From positions 149,342-213,341 of the forward strand of contig JXTC01000001.1 in the NCBI GenBank assembly GCA_002914845.1: DNA of 64,000 nt, given 5' to 3'. Below the pieces are notes generated by a model. It saw only the letters and a list, made by a program, of their open reading frames with translations. It was not told the origin of the DNA and searched no databases. Below, one piece after another: positions 1 to 12,048 of this stretch; positions within the stretch are counted from its first letter, which is position 1; the number at the start of each line of letters is the position of its first letter. Source of the DNA: Trema orientale. Lineage: Eukaryota; Streptophyta; Magnoliopsida; Rosales; Cannabaceae. A program made the position numbers and the translations under genes.

Positions 1-538
1 TGTATATTCAAAAGTATGCATGTTTATGTACAATACATTAAATTAAGAACTATGCTACGTACCAACTAAGGCAAACAATGTATTGTTGAAAAAAAAACAA
101 AAAATATGTATAAATATTTTTTTAACTCTTCAATCACGTTTTCATTGTTTTAAATATTATGTTCTCATGTGAATTTAAATATTCTAATATAGATTATACT
201 GTATGCTATAATGTGAAAAAGAAAAAACCAGTTTAAATTATGATTATTCATTTTAATTATTTTTTTAGGTTCATTATGATTATTCATTTTACTTTGTAAT
301 AGATGATATTAAGTTAAAGTAATGCATTCCTTTTTTTTCCTTTAAAAAAGAAGTAAATTTATAGTTGCATGCATTTGTCATTTAGAATAAACTCTCACTA
401 ATTGTATAGAACTAAATTATATTAACTTTTTAGGGGAAAGTATGGGACAAATTATAGAAATATATTTTTAATTTTATTATATGGGTGAGAAAATTCGAAC
501 ATTAGTTTTCAAATTTAATAAAATCCATGATCCCTATA
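1..538. other. AT-rich intergenic sequence
   Basis: This stretch is AT-rich with homopolymer A and T runs. I see no supported gene, RNA or recognisable repeat boundary in it. It ends at a 9-base sequence that looks like the target duplication of the element that follows. Confidence 0.6.
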
Positions 539-547
539 GTAATTAGA

Positions 548-3493
548 GAGTTAATTACAAAAAAAAAAGTACTCTCAATTATAACTTTTCTGCAAAATAA
601 ACCTTAACTTTTGACTTTTGCAAAATTTTACCTTCACATTTCAAATTTTCCAAAATTTATACCCTTAATGTACAAAGTGACCATTTTGCCTCTCATTAAA
701 CTCAGAATCAGAATTGTGGTCAGTTTTATATGCTTTGTCAAACACAAAACCCAAAATAACCTAAAATAAATAAACACAAAAGTAATAAACAAAAAGGAAA
801 AGTTAAAATAAATAAATAAAAGGGAAAAATTCAAGAAACTGGATTCATGTTTAGCAACTAGCATCTTCCTGTCCTCTTGGATCTTAAGCTTGGTAAAATG
901 GAGGACATCAAATCTAGTTAATCTTCATTTTTCCTTTTTCTTTTCTTTGGTTTGGTTGTTGATCTAGTCGTCCATTATTACGCTAAATGCATATACATAA
1001 AATAACCGCAAGTGCACAGGTCATGAATAAATAATAAAGTGACAAGTATAGAGTTGTCGATCCTACGAGGAATCATGTGTTAAATTATCACTAAGTATTA
1101 GAATTATTATAACCTAACTTTATCTAAGCAACGAAACTAAATGAATTTATAACTTAAATAAATACAAAGATAAATATAAGTACAAAAATAAAATATGGAG
1201 ACTCTATGCATAAATGTACTAGAGGATTGAATTCACCTAACTGTCAACTATACTTTTTAATCACCAATTTCATTTTAAATAATTATTCCTAGATTTATAA
1301 GCCAAAAATTCAAAGATATTTCTACTCCCTTTCTTGAGTGCCGAGTGAAATCATTATTAAATCTCGGTTCCAATATCTCTCTTCCGAACTTAGAAATTAA
1401 GAATTCACTATGTTCAATAGTTATTTGATCATGGCTTCAAAGAAATTATAGGTTCTCTCAAATTCTACAAGTCCTAGGTTATACTATCCTATGGTTGTTT
1501 CTAAAATTTCCTCACTCAAGTGCCAAATTCTAGAAACTAATTTATCCAACTAATAGCTAATTAGTCAATAAGCATTAAGCATGGAATAGTATAAATAAAT
1601 TCAATAACAATATTAAAGAACATATTAGAAATCAAGATATAGAATCAAAGTTTAAGTTACATCATACCCTAAGCATATAACAATTAATTCAACATAAGAG
1701 AATTCAATACTAATATCAATAAAAATTTTATATATCTATATATTTTCAATAATCAAGTATAATACAAAATTCAAATGAGACTAAGGTGAGAAAGAAGATG
1801 AGAAAAATTCTTTTGTGGAGGTAGAACTTCAAGGTTCAATTCTTTCAACAACTCTCTCAAGCTTCCTTTCTAAATTTCTAGCTCCAAACTCTTCTTTCTC
1901 TATGAATTTTGAGTTCTCAAGTTTGTGTTTTCTCTTCAACTCTCAACACTTGAAATAGAGGCTTAAGGGTGTATTTAAGGAGCTCCAAGTTGACTTACGC
2001 CAGATAGAATATTAACTATTTGATTATATGGCATCAATGGTCGAGATTGGCCCTAAAAACTCGCTAAAAACGTGTTTTCGGACACAGGGTAGCGCCGTAG
2101 CGCTCTAGGCTCTAGAAATCTATTTTCCAGGTAGCGTTGCGGTTCTCCTTAGATAATGCTGCAGTGCTCTCAATTCTAGAAAATTAGCACGATAGCTTTT
2201 ATTTCTAGGAGCACTATTTCGTCGTTTTTAGCTCCGTTTTGCCTGATTTTTATTGTGTTGCATTCGTATCAGACTCAACTTCAATCCTAAAAGGTTGAAA
2301 TACCTATGTTTAGCATTAATTTATCTTGATTCTTATTTACTAACAAGAACTAGAAAAATAACAGAAAAACACATCAAACCAACAAAAATACTTGAGTTCT
2401 TATAATTATTTGAGTTGAATGATACTTAATTTGTGAGTAAATTAATCCCTCATCATCCATTCTGGGGAAGCCCATGCCATTCGGGGTCTTTAAAAGAAAG
2501 AAAGACGAGACAATCATGATTTTTGAGAAGTTGTGATTCAATCAGATCAGATCTGTGTTTTTCTTCCTCTTACTGAACCCTCCTATGGAACTCGAGGGAT
2601 TGTGGCTACCGGAGGAGGATCTCCATGGACATTAGCGGTGAGACTTTGATGCAGTGAGCAGTGCTAGGCTATGTTGGGTTCTGGGTTTTCTCATTTGTTG
2701 TGGAAATCTCTGTTTTGATTTCTTTCGGGGGATTTATGAAATTAATTTATGTAATTTGAGGAAGATATTGTATGTGTTCTTCCCCAAATCTAATTGCTCT
2801 TACAGGACAATGAAACCTATTATATGTTTTGGATTAAATGTGGGTTTCATATAAGTTTTCGTTTAGATCTGGTTTGAACGGATTTTTTTTTTAAATTTCC
2901 TAAAATGTTGACTTAAATTGTTCTCTTAGCGAATAATGGATTAACGCTTTGGTTTAAATCTTGATTTGATTTTCTTTTTTGTTTTTTTTTTTTGTTTTTC
3001 TAAACTGTTGGCTTAAATTGTTACTTTTTTTTAGTGAGCTTAAATGGTTCTTTTAGCAAAGAATGTATTAACCAAGAACTATTACTCGTGCTTTTTTTTT
3101 AATAAAAAAATTTAATCACTTATTTTCTTTTCATGTTTAATCTAGTCCCTTAATGTGGTTTTGTGTTTTAATACAGCAAAAAAATAATAATCAGGAATTA
3201 GATCATTTTTAATTAGTAAAGCTTCGGTAATTTGCTTTTTTTTTTTTTTTAAATTAAAAGTCTTTTGAAGTATTTTTTCTGTTTGATAACATGAATATGG
3301 TGTCCAAGCTTCGATTAACATGTCAAATGAGGGGCAATGTTGTCTTTTAATAGTTTAAATTGGTCAAAAATTGGATAGAAGGTACAAATTTTTAGAAATT
3401 CTTAATGTAAAGGTATAATTTTGTAGAAATCAAAAGTCGAGGTTTATTTTGCGGAAAAATTATAATTAAGGGTATTTTTTTTATAGTTAACTC
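548..3493. mobile_element. MULE-like element with long terminal inverted repeats
   Basis: The two ends are inverted copies of each other over about 170-190 bases. The left arm runs from 548 to about 720 and the right arm from about 3300 to 3493; both start with GAGTTAA and share the stretch TGCAAAATAAACC or its close variant. The outer 9-mers GTAATTAGA (539-547) and TTAATTAAA (3494-3502) match at 7 of 9 positions, as expected for a decayed 9-bp Mutator-type target duplication. No transposase reading frame is visible. The interior has GC-richer, gene-like sequence near 2470-2700 and a second repeat nested at 977-2456. Mutator-like non-autonomous element is the inference; the inverted arms are directly visible. 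Confidence 0.65.
977..2456. mobile_element. Insertion nested in the MULE-like element
   Basis: The pentamer CCATT flanks this segment on both sides (972-976 and 2457-2461), suggesting a 5-bp target duplication. The segment contains a stretch near 1000-1090 (GCAAGTGCACAGG, then TCGATCCTACGAGGAAT) that resembles a common plant dispersed repeat, and a GTAGCGC-rich patch near 2090-2170. No protein domain was recognised, so the element class is not assigned. Confidence 0.4.
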
Positions 3494-3502
3494 TTAATTA
3501 AA

Positions 3503-4630
3503 TACTTGAAAAAGAAAAAAAAAAAGAGAAAAAAGAGACAGGTACGTGATGACTATTAACACATTTAATAATTAATAAAAAATATATATGCAAAAATAAT
3601 ATTTTAATCAATATATCAAATCATTAATCAAAAAATAGTTGGTTTTTTTATTAAAAAGTAATTTTTTATAAAACAAGTGAAATGAAAAAAAAAAAGAAAA
3701 AGAAAAATGTAAGAGATAGTTACGTGCAAGAGAAAATTTTAACCAACTAAGGTTATCTAGGACTTCAAAAAATTAGTTATGTGTAGGAATAAATTTTAAA
3801 AAAAGTAAGAAAGTTACACTTGTATATAATTGGTAAGAGGTACAGAATGAAAGGGAATGAAATAAAAATATAGGAATCAAACATAGAATGAAATGAAAAC
3901 AAAAAAAAAATAAGGGAAAGATGATTAAAAAAAAAATTGTCCAACTCATAGGTCATAAACAGGTTGCCAATATTCTTAATCATAAATAACTTTTTATATA
4001 TATATATATACATATTAATTAGATTTTTCTTTTTTATAAAATTACTAATATTATTATAACCATCAGATTAAAATCCAATAACTCAAATTAGAGTACACAT
4101 ATATGGAGTAAAAATAAAAAACTCCATTGAAATATCACCTATATATACATATAAATATAAATCATTTGACTTGCGTATGCTTAATAGGGTATTCCATTAT
4201 GTTTCTATTGGGCATAATAACAATTTTTTTTTTTTTTTTTTACTTACACCCTTTACGTGAGAAGGAAAACTACTCATTATTATCATAAATAATACTCTGG
4301 GACGTGTATGCTCAATAAGATATGGTATATTATTTGGAAAACAAGTGATATGGTATACATAAGTCGGATATGGCAGATTTGTAAAAAAAAATCAATGCCT
4401 TACAATTGAATGAATTTAATCAATTAACTCTTATACAATAATTCAAAATAAATTTAATTAGGTTGTCATTATTAGTGTATCTGCAAAGGAATTAGAGTTG
4501 AAGATAAATGGTGTGTTTTACTAAGGAGCCCCTCGGTCAATTCCTTTTTTCCTCAAACACAGTGCCATCTTCCAGCATGGCTCTATAACTAAGTGCCAAA
4601 GTTGAAAGTATATATTAACAGTATAACCTT
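3503..4630. other. AT-rich intergenic sequence
   Basis: The region consists of AT-rich, low-complexity DNA with long A and T runs and short TA tracts near 3990-4010. I see no gene or bounded repeat. Confidence 0.5.
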
Positions 4631-4636
4631 ACTCAT

Positions 4637-5392
4637 GGCCAGTTTAGTAGAATTGTAGATTTCAAGGAAAACACTTTTAGCTGTGTTGAAAGAAAAATTC
4701 GCTGTAACATAACATAGCTGAGTATTTGGTAAACTGTAATTTTAAAATACTGTGACTTAAAAAAGTTATATTAAAGTATTTGGTAAACTGTATGACTGAA
4801 TTGTTGTGCAAATATAAAATGATTAAAATAAACATTATTATACAATTATGCATATTTATAGATGAGCCTATTAATATTTTTTACAATTATACATATTTGT
4901 ACATACTAAACATATTAATACTTTAAAAAAATTGATATGAAAATAAACTCAATTAAATTAGTTACTCAGTTAAATTTATTTTATTTTATTTTAATTTATT
5001 TTATTTTCATCTGAATTTAAAATTTCAATAAAAAATCAATTTGGTTACTTCAGAATAACTAATATGAAAAGTATTTTAGTCAATTATGATTTAAATATAT
5101 TAATACATTTTAAAAAAAATTGATATAAAATAAACTCAATTAAATATTTGGCATTTTTGCTTTTAAGTGAGGGTATTTTAGCTATTATGGTTTATTCATT
5201 AAAAGATAGTGCAGATTCCCGCATAATCTAAAAGCCAAAGCTGCCTTAGGCCAGCTTTAGCTTTTGGCCGTAACTTTGTCAAAAATTATTGAATAATCTG
5301 AATTTTAAATTTTTACCAAACACTTTTTGGCCCACAGATTATTAGAAAAATATTTTTAGCTTGTTAAAAAGCTAAACCAAATTGGGCCTCAT
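4637..5392. mobile_element. Possible non-autonomous hAT-like element
   Basis: The left edge reads GGCCAGTTTAGTAG and the right edge, reverse complemented, reads AGGCCCAATTTGG, a loose inverted repeat of a type seen in plant MITEs. The interior holds two related blocks (about 4911-4960 and 5096-5145) that share AATAAACTCAATTAAAT. No clean target duplication is visible, so the limits are approximate. Confidence 0.3.
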
Positions 5393-5655
5393 ACAATCAT
5401 GTACATTGTAAGTCATAATTATGGATTTCAAAATAGGTATAAGTTTATCTACATTCACATCTCGAGCATACAACTCTTTTCTAATTAGGAATATCTTGTA
5501 TTAGTTCAAAAGATCACTTTACAATCAGCAGAAAAGAAACTTGTTTATCAAATCATTACTAAATAATAGCTACCAAAAAAATGATAGTTGTAATGATTGT
5601 TTTGGAAAAGTATGATATCTTTATGGGTCTAGCATGGCTTCTAAAGATCTTTTGG

Positions 5656-6201
5656 GGCTCAAAAGTTACTTTTAGGAGTGTTTAGATGAATTGTCAGAAG
5701 TTCTTTTCTTAATTAGAAAATACTTTCAATGAAGCATGAGCTCATTAGCTTTTCTACGAAAATTTTTTTGGACTTTTACTTTAAGAAGAAAAAGTTATCC
5801 CAAACGAGTTCTATTAGATATGCAACTCCAGGCCGCGGCCCATGGGCCAGCCTAGGCCCGTCCTGTAATAGTGTCAGGATGGGTCGGCCCAACCCGTCTA
5901 CTAGTTTGTGTGCTAGGCTGGGCCATGATATTGTGGTCCGTGGCCCGTCCTGGCCCAGTCCACCAAAGTTCATAGAATGGGTTGAGCCTGGACGGGCCAG
6001 CCCATGATGGGCTAAGGTGGGCTGGCCCATCAGGGGTCGGCCCATTCTATTTTTTTTTTTTTTTTGTTCTTTGTAATCTTAAAACATTTTATACTATTTT
6101 TTCTTAGTAAACTAGGGTTTTGTATTGTCCTACTGAGTTTTACTTCTAAGATTTTTAATGAGGCAGTCGTAAATAAAATTTTGTTAATTAGAAAAATTTG
6201 A
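5656..6201. repeat. Tandem duplicate of hAT left end plus flank (copy 1)
   Basis: This 546-base block is repeated immediately downstream, starting at 6202. Each copy begins with GGCTCAAAAGTTAC, runs through about 150 bases of AT-rich flank and then into the GC-rich left part of the hAT element (GGGCCGG and GGCCCA motifs). Copy 1 stops before the right end of the element, so it is a partial duplicate and not a second insertion. Confidence 0.75.
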
Positions 6202-6355
6202 GGCTCAAAAGTTACTTTTGAGAGTGTTTGGATGAATTGTCAGAAGGTTTTTTCTTAATTAGAAAATATTTTCAATGAAATATGGACTCATTAGCTTTTC
6301 CACGAAGAATTTTTTAGACTTTCAAGAAGTAAAAGTTATTCCAAACGGGCCCTAT

Positions 6356-7177
6356 TATATATGCAACTCTGGGCCGTAGCCCATGTGCTAGCCCAGGCCC
6401 GTCCTGCTACAGTGTCAAGACGGGCCGGCCCAGCCCATCTACTAGTTGTGTGTTGGTCTAGGCCATAATATTGTGGCCCGCAGGCTGGCCTGACCCGGCC
6501 CACCAAAGTTCATAGAATGGGCTGGGCCTAGGCCAGGACGGGCCAGTCATGATGGGCAAGGTGAGTCAGCCCATTCTATTTTTTTATTTTTTTTTTAAAT
6601 TTTATTCTGTGTAATCTTAAAATATTTTATATATATATATATATATATTTTTTACTAAACTAAGGTGTTGTATCGTCCCACTGAGTTTTACTTCTAAGAT
6701 TTTTAATGAGGCAGTGATAAATTAAATTTTGTTAATAGTTTATTTAAATATTTAGTTTCATTCATATTAGTTTTTCTAATATTAGTAAATATTTTTTTTG
6801 CTGTTTATATTAATTAATACTTAAATTAATTTGTAATTGTATGTAAATTATTTAGGATTTCATAAAAAAAAACTATAAAGCTAAACAAAATGTTTCTCTT
6901 TTTTTTATTTTTTTTTGAACTGAAATGGGTCATCTCATGGTGGGCAAGAATGGGCTAGCCCACGGGCCAGCTCATCTTGGCACGCGGGCTGGGCCGTCCT
7001 GCCCGCGGGACGACCTAACTCAGTCCATATGTAGGGTAGCCCGTGGAATGGGCCACCATTTTTCTTCAATGTGCCAGTTCGGTACGGCCCATGAAAACAA
7101 TGGGTCAGGCTGACCCGTGGCCCGTGATGGGCCTGCCTAAAACGAGCCGAGTCAGGCGGTCCATTATTACATCTCTA
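6356..7177. mobile_element. Non-autonomous hAT element, GC-rich
   Basis: The element is bounded by perfect 8-bp direct repeats GGCCCTAT at 6348-6355 and 7178-7185, the hAT target-duplication length. The ends are imperfect inverted repeats: TATATATGCAACTCTGG on the left, and the right end reverse complemented is TAGAGATGTAATAATGG. The interior is rich in GGGCC/GGCCC words near both ends, with an AT-rich centre containing a TA tract at about 6629-6650. No transposase is encoded. Confidence 0.8.
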
Positions 7178-7185
7178 GGCCCTAT

Positions 7186-8391
7186 ATTCGATATAAGAAA
7201 ACTGAAATGTTGATTTCACCTAATTTATTTTGTACTTTTCCATCAGCTTGATTTGTGCAGCAACATATAGAATGGAGAGAAATGTCAGCAAGAATTCCAT
7301 TCAGATCAAGGAGAAGAAGTTTCTTCCTAGGTTCCCACATTTCCTTTGGCACAGGTTCACAATAATTGACGACATCTTTGACCTAAAAAGGAAAAAAGAA
7401 AATGATACGACTATAAAACTATTGCACAGACACAATTAATCTCTAAAACAGCTATTAAGACTTTCATCTGAAAGAGGCCCAACAAAATTATATTTATTCA
7501 TTATGGAAGTAGTCATTAGTAGAAATATAAAATAATAGAGGAAAATTAAAGAACTAAATAGCAATTTGTTCTGCTATTTATAGAGAGAGAAAATAAGTTG
7601 AGATGAATGATCATATTTACTATAATTCAGGAGACTTCACGTTTTGGGGTGAGTCTTTAATGTCAATTAGAATGAAATAGATTAAGCAGTATACTTAAAA
7701 AATAAAAAAGCAATAAACAATTTTAGCATAAGTTAATAATAATTAAATCATAAAATAGATAAAATTTGGGGGGTTAGAACAAGATTGTTTAACTTGTCAT
7801 GCTCTATCGACTGTTACCTCTTATATAACTTGTATTCACGATTGTTCATCTCTAAAGGTATTAATGTGCTCACAGTTTCTTAATTATATACATTGCAGTT
7901 TGTATTGAATATAAAATGAAGCAACATATACAATGAAAACTGCTTTAGATAAATACTTACACATTTCACTATCGATTTCTAAGAGCATGTAATCAGTGAA
8001 AAGACAAATAAAAATAACTAAAATAAAAACCAACAGACTAACTACCTCCATGAGAATCATGTTGCTCCAGGTCTTTAGGAAAATTAGAACTAGTAAGCTT
8101 CCTTCTGTGATTCCAAATGTCATTGTACAACTTATATTTGTCGAAATTCCTCCGATCTTTTCCAGCAGCATGTACACCTTTACGATATTTGCGCCTAATT
8201 TTCACAATTTTTGGAAAATCTTTCATAATTTGTACAACACTTGTACCTAATTACTCTGGAACTATTTTATGACGATGATATATCACATTGTCAGAGCACA
8301 ACACAATTGTGCAAGAAGTAAAAACTTCTTTTAGTTGCACAATTGATGTAGGAATCAGATTCTCAATCTTCTTGCAAGGCTCCAACATTAG
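7186..8391 (-). pseudogene. Broken FCP1/HAD-like phosphatase gene fragment
   Basis: Two exon-like blocks are readable on the minus strand. The first (8391 down to 8046) follows an acceptor TTGTTGTAG and ends before a donor GTAGTT. It is open for 115 codons except for one in-frame TAA at 8251-8253, and encodes a basic segment containing DFPKIVKIRRKYRKGVH. The second follows a good acceptor (TTTTTAG) at about 7388 and encodes WEPRKKLLLLDLNGILADI. That matches the first catalytic-motif region of plant FCP1/NIF-like HAD phosphatases, where DxNG replaces the DxDx of canonical members. The later HAD motifs are not found downstream, where a hAT element and its flank lie. I judge it a truncated, dead 5' part. 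That the two blocks belong to one gene is inference; the HAD assignment of the second is fairly secure. Confidence 0.6.
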
Positions 8392-8399
8392 CTACAACA

Positions 8400-9139
8400 A
8401 GAGGTGGGCAATGACAAATTTTCAAGTGAAAAATGAAAGAAAATATTTAAACAATTTCCTACTTTAACTTCAACAAGTAAGCAATATTATTATTTTTTTT
8501 TTAAAAAAAAGAAAACATAAAATTAGAACATATATCCTCAGGCATCAAATTATTAAGAATCTACAGTTATGGGTATTTTAAGGGGATTGTTAAGCATATG
8601 GGATCACCCAATAAATGAAGGAAAGTTCGTAGGGAAAGCATATATAGAGTTCCAATCTCCATTTATAAGACCAAGAATCTTGTTCAAGCTTTGGAACATG
8701 CCCTATGAAAAAAATATGCAAAATAAAAATATAAAGAAAAATTAATGATTCACATGACGACATTAAAATTTATATTTTTTAGAAAAGAAAAATATATACT
8801 TATCATTAGGACATAAGTATTCCCTCCACAAGTCTCATATCGTGATATGATCATTCCTCCAACTTATATATGCACTCAAAATTTGTGCCCCTTAGTTTTT
8901 CAAGAACTCTAGTATTCGGGCTCCAGTTCGCCAAAAGCAATGTATAATTAATAAATAACTTCCATCTACAAATGTCAAATGTCAAATTTTCTTTCTCGTC
9001 CTTTCTACTTGAGCATTTTGTTTAACTTCTTTAGGCTTTTTTTCGTGCACTATATAAGCCCTTTGTGTTGTGTTAGGTTTGTACAATGCTCTGCTTGGTG
9101 GCACCTTTTTATTGTATTAGTTAATGCTCCATCTAATTT
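8400..9139. other. Intergenic sequence with possible LINE 3' tail
   Basis: There is no supported gene. Near 9060-9160 the sequence GCTTGGTGGCACCTTTTT followed by AATTTCAATATAATACAA resembles the 3' end of plant LINEs. No LINE coding sequence is visible upstream, so this is at most a very short 5'-truncated copy. Confidence 0.3.
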
Positions 9140-9152
9140 CAATATAATACAA

Positions 9153-9316
9153 TTTTTTTTTTTTTAAAAAGTAGGACTTAACTAATGATCACCATTTATT
9201 ACAAATTAAAGAAAAATAACACACACACATTCTACTAAGGCTCAAACTCCTGACTCCCCCAAACTCACACACACTTCCTACAAGTCTTGGACCAACTGAA
9301 CTAGCCCCAGTTGGCT
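9153..9316 (-). mobile_element. tRNA-derived SINE
   Basis: Read on the minus strand, this has a tRNA-like head with an A-box-like TTAGCTCA-type region near the right edge and a B-box-like GGAGTTTGAGCC region, and ends in poly(A), seen as poly(T) at 9153-9165. It is about 80 percent identical by eye to the element at 43626-43790. The flanks CAATATAATACAA (9140-9152) and CAATACAATACAA (9317-9329) match at 12 of 13 positions and are the likely target duplication. Confidence 0.7.
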
Positions 9317-9329
9317 CAATACAATACAA

Positions 9330-10009
9330 CTTGTATCACGCAATACCAACGAAAAAAAAAAAAAAAACTCCCCATTATACCTTATCATGCTATCTAATAT
9401 CAAAAAGCGTATTGTCAAGTACATCCAACTCTATCCATCTTCTCCTTCCTGCAGCTCTTTTCCAATAAAAAATAGCAGATTTTAATTGAAGCTTCCTTGA
9501 CCGATATGGAGGCTTCTCCGTCTTCCTTCCCCGGGAGTGTGTGAGTGCGTTGGTAATGGAGCTTTCCTCGTCCTATCTACTTGACTATTTGAGCTTTTTG
9601 TTTAACTTCTTTATTTGTTTATTTATTTATTTATTTCGTCTAGTAACTTTGTTATTTTGATTTCATCCATTTTTATTTTTTTCTGTAAAGTAGGACCTAC
9701 CAAAAAACAAATGGCACCGACTTCCCTCCCCCCCTCCCCTCAGAGAGTCCCATTGTGTGTAAATGGGTGGTCCGAGTGGAACTGTGCGATATACGAGTAT
9801 ATTTGTATTTAGACTTCTTCACCCATCCCTTCAATTGATTAATTTATTATTCCCCAGCATCAAAGTACTTATATAAATCTTATCCAAAAATAAATACATA
9901 ATTACAATACTTCCCCTTTTTTACCTTAAAAAGTGCAACTGAGTATTAATTATACATTTAACTATAAAACTACAAATAAAAGTGTTCTTGGCAATATTTC
10001 CTGGTACAG
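9330..10009. other. Intergenic sequence
   Basis: The sequence is AT-rich with a TTTA microsatellite near 9612-9640 and a short C-rich tract near 9725-9740. No gene is supported. Confidence 0.5.
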
Positions 10010-10780
10010 AGTAAAATCTCTATAAATTAATACTCTTGGGATTAAGAAAAACTATTAAAGTATAAAAATTATTTATTTATCGATAAATGAATAATTTATT
10101 ATTTTAAAAGGGAACTATGAATGTAATATTTGTACTTTTTTTCCTCTATGAGATATGTATATAACCTATAATAATACGTGCATACAAAAAAGCCTAAATA
10201 TTAACTTTTATATACACAAAAGTTATTATATTTGTATGTACATAAATAAAATTCTAAAAGTTAATTTTCAAGTATATCAAAAAATTAAGAAGTATATATA
10301 CATATGATAAATGTAGCTTAAAAATTTAATAACTTATAAAATATAGTATTTCAAGATGTTTCATGTCTATTAAATATAATAACGATAAATAGTCATTAGT
10401 TTCACTTCAAGAATCCAAATAATTACAAATAGGTTCCAAATCATATACCGAATGTGATATATCCATTGCCAAAATTAGAGTTGTACAAATAATAAGCAAA
10501 CAACTTTAGATACATTTTGAAAAATAACAGAACTAAGAAAATAGAAGTTATCTAGAAAAAGACCCGTTAATATTGTGAATGTCTATGTTATTTCTTTTAT
10601 GTATTTAATTAATTATTAATTTATATATTCAAAGGGCTTTAAAAGAATTATAAAAAAATTATTATCTTATGTAGTTAGCAAAAATATTAATTTATTACAT
10701 TAGCCCGAGTTGGGACCAGAAGAATTTATTATTTAACTGAGATTATTAATTTATCGAATATTCATTTATCGGGGTTTTAC
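10010..10780. mobile_element. Terminal-inverted-repeat element, AT-rich
   Basis: The left edge begins AGTAAAATCTCTATAAATTA; the right edge, reverse complemented, begins GTAAAACCCCGATAAATGA. Both continue into ATAAATTAATA-type sequence and a CTTGGGATTAAG / CTGGTCCCAAC-like block. These matching ends mark a DNA transposon without coding capacity. No target duplication is visible. Confidence 0.5.
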
Positions 10781-12048
10781 ATCATGTGAACTTGGGAAGT
10801 ATTTTTATAATCTTCTATTCATTTTCATTTTTTTTCCGCAGCATTTCTTATTGTAATTCGTTTTGATGTTAGATTATCTCTAATGCATTATACTTCAAAA
10901 AAGTATGCTACTGTTAGATTTAGTATGAAACACTAAATTTAGTATGTACTTTTTGAGTTTTGCTCCAATATAAATCAATAATTAGATAAGTTTATCTATA
11001 TATAGGCACCAATCTAGTAAGGTTTTTTTTTTTTCTAACCTATCCATAAGTATTAGTTTGCCTAATTAAAATTCATCATGAATATTTTTTCATGATAAAA
11101 ATTGAAAAGAAAAAAATATAAAATAATATATATTTATTTTTATTATTTTTTTCAACTACTCCTATAGATGAGTAAAAAGAAATATTTTGAATTGAGAACC
11201 TATATATTTATATATTTGTCATAACAACAACCACTATTTGAAAACGAGTCCTTCAATTGCAATGCCATTATTGGTTACAATATTTCCATCTTTTTCTTTT
11301 GGACATTTTTGTTTAGGAGAATCTTTTCCATACAACTCTCAAAAAGAAAGATTTATAGTTATTTCTTTAAACCAATTTATATTTCTTTTGTCAATACCCA
11401 ATGGCCAATAGATGCTTGTTCTAGACTTACCTCTACCTAATCTTTTATCCAAAAGAAAAAACGGAAAAAGCCATGATATTCTTACTTTCTTGAAGTCCTT
11501 CTTTTGAAGGCCAACCCAACCACTTTTCTGAAAATGAACGACAATACGATCATTTCGAAGCAAAAAATTGTGACTACTAATCATAAGAACAATGACTTAT
11601 GAACACCAATAGAAATTTTTATTATGACTCGATATTAATAATTACTTCTCACCATCCATTTTCTCTATTCTTCCTCAACTCAAATTTATATTCTCATTAA
11701 TCCATCTTTCCTGACATGATTCATGAAACATATATCGAAACATAAATTATTGGATCTCGTCAGAATGTAACTAAAATATCATTGACATAACTTGAAACCT
11801 TTTTACAAACATTCAAGAGAACACAAATAAGTATGTAAAAAAAGACGATAACAATGACAAAAAATTTCTTAAACAATTTTTCTTTTTAATTTTCGTTAGG
11901 TTCCTTAAAAGGACTTGTAACCTTTTTTTTTTTCACCTTTTTTCTTTTTGGGAAAAAAAAAGAATAAAATAAAATTACCATAATATTTCTTCTAATGCAA
12001 AGCCTTAAAATAATTTTCGAGCTAGTTGTAAGAAAAGGTGATCTGTCA
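10781..12048. other. Intergenic sequence upstream of the 12-kb gene's 3' end
   Basis: This span is mostly AT-rich. It includes an ATG-started 81-codon frame on the minus strand (11339-11584) that is rich in Lys and Arg and contains KRLGRGKSRTSIYWPLGID. I recognise no family for it, and there is no supporting promoter or splice context. The 3' untranslated region of the minus-strand gene at 12049 presumably lies in the last few hundred bases. Confidence 0.4.

Noticed and set aside
5729..6045. Overlapping open frames on both strands in the GC-rich block
   Set aside because: They lie inside the hAT left-end duplicate, where GGGCC/GGCCC words open all frames; the peptides are Pro/Gly/Arg-rich and have no domain.
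7884..8250. Plus- and minus-strand frames in other phases over the phosphatase remnant
   Set aside because: They are out of frame with the exon-like block, which has splice borders and coherent coding content.
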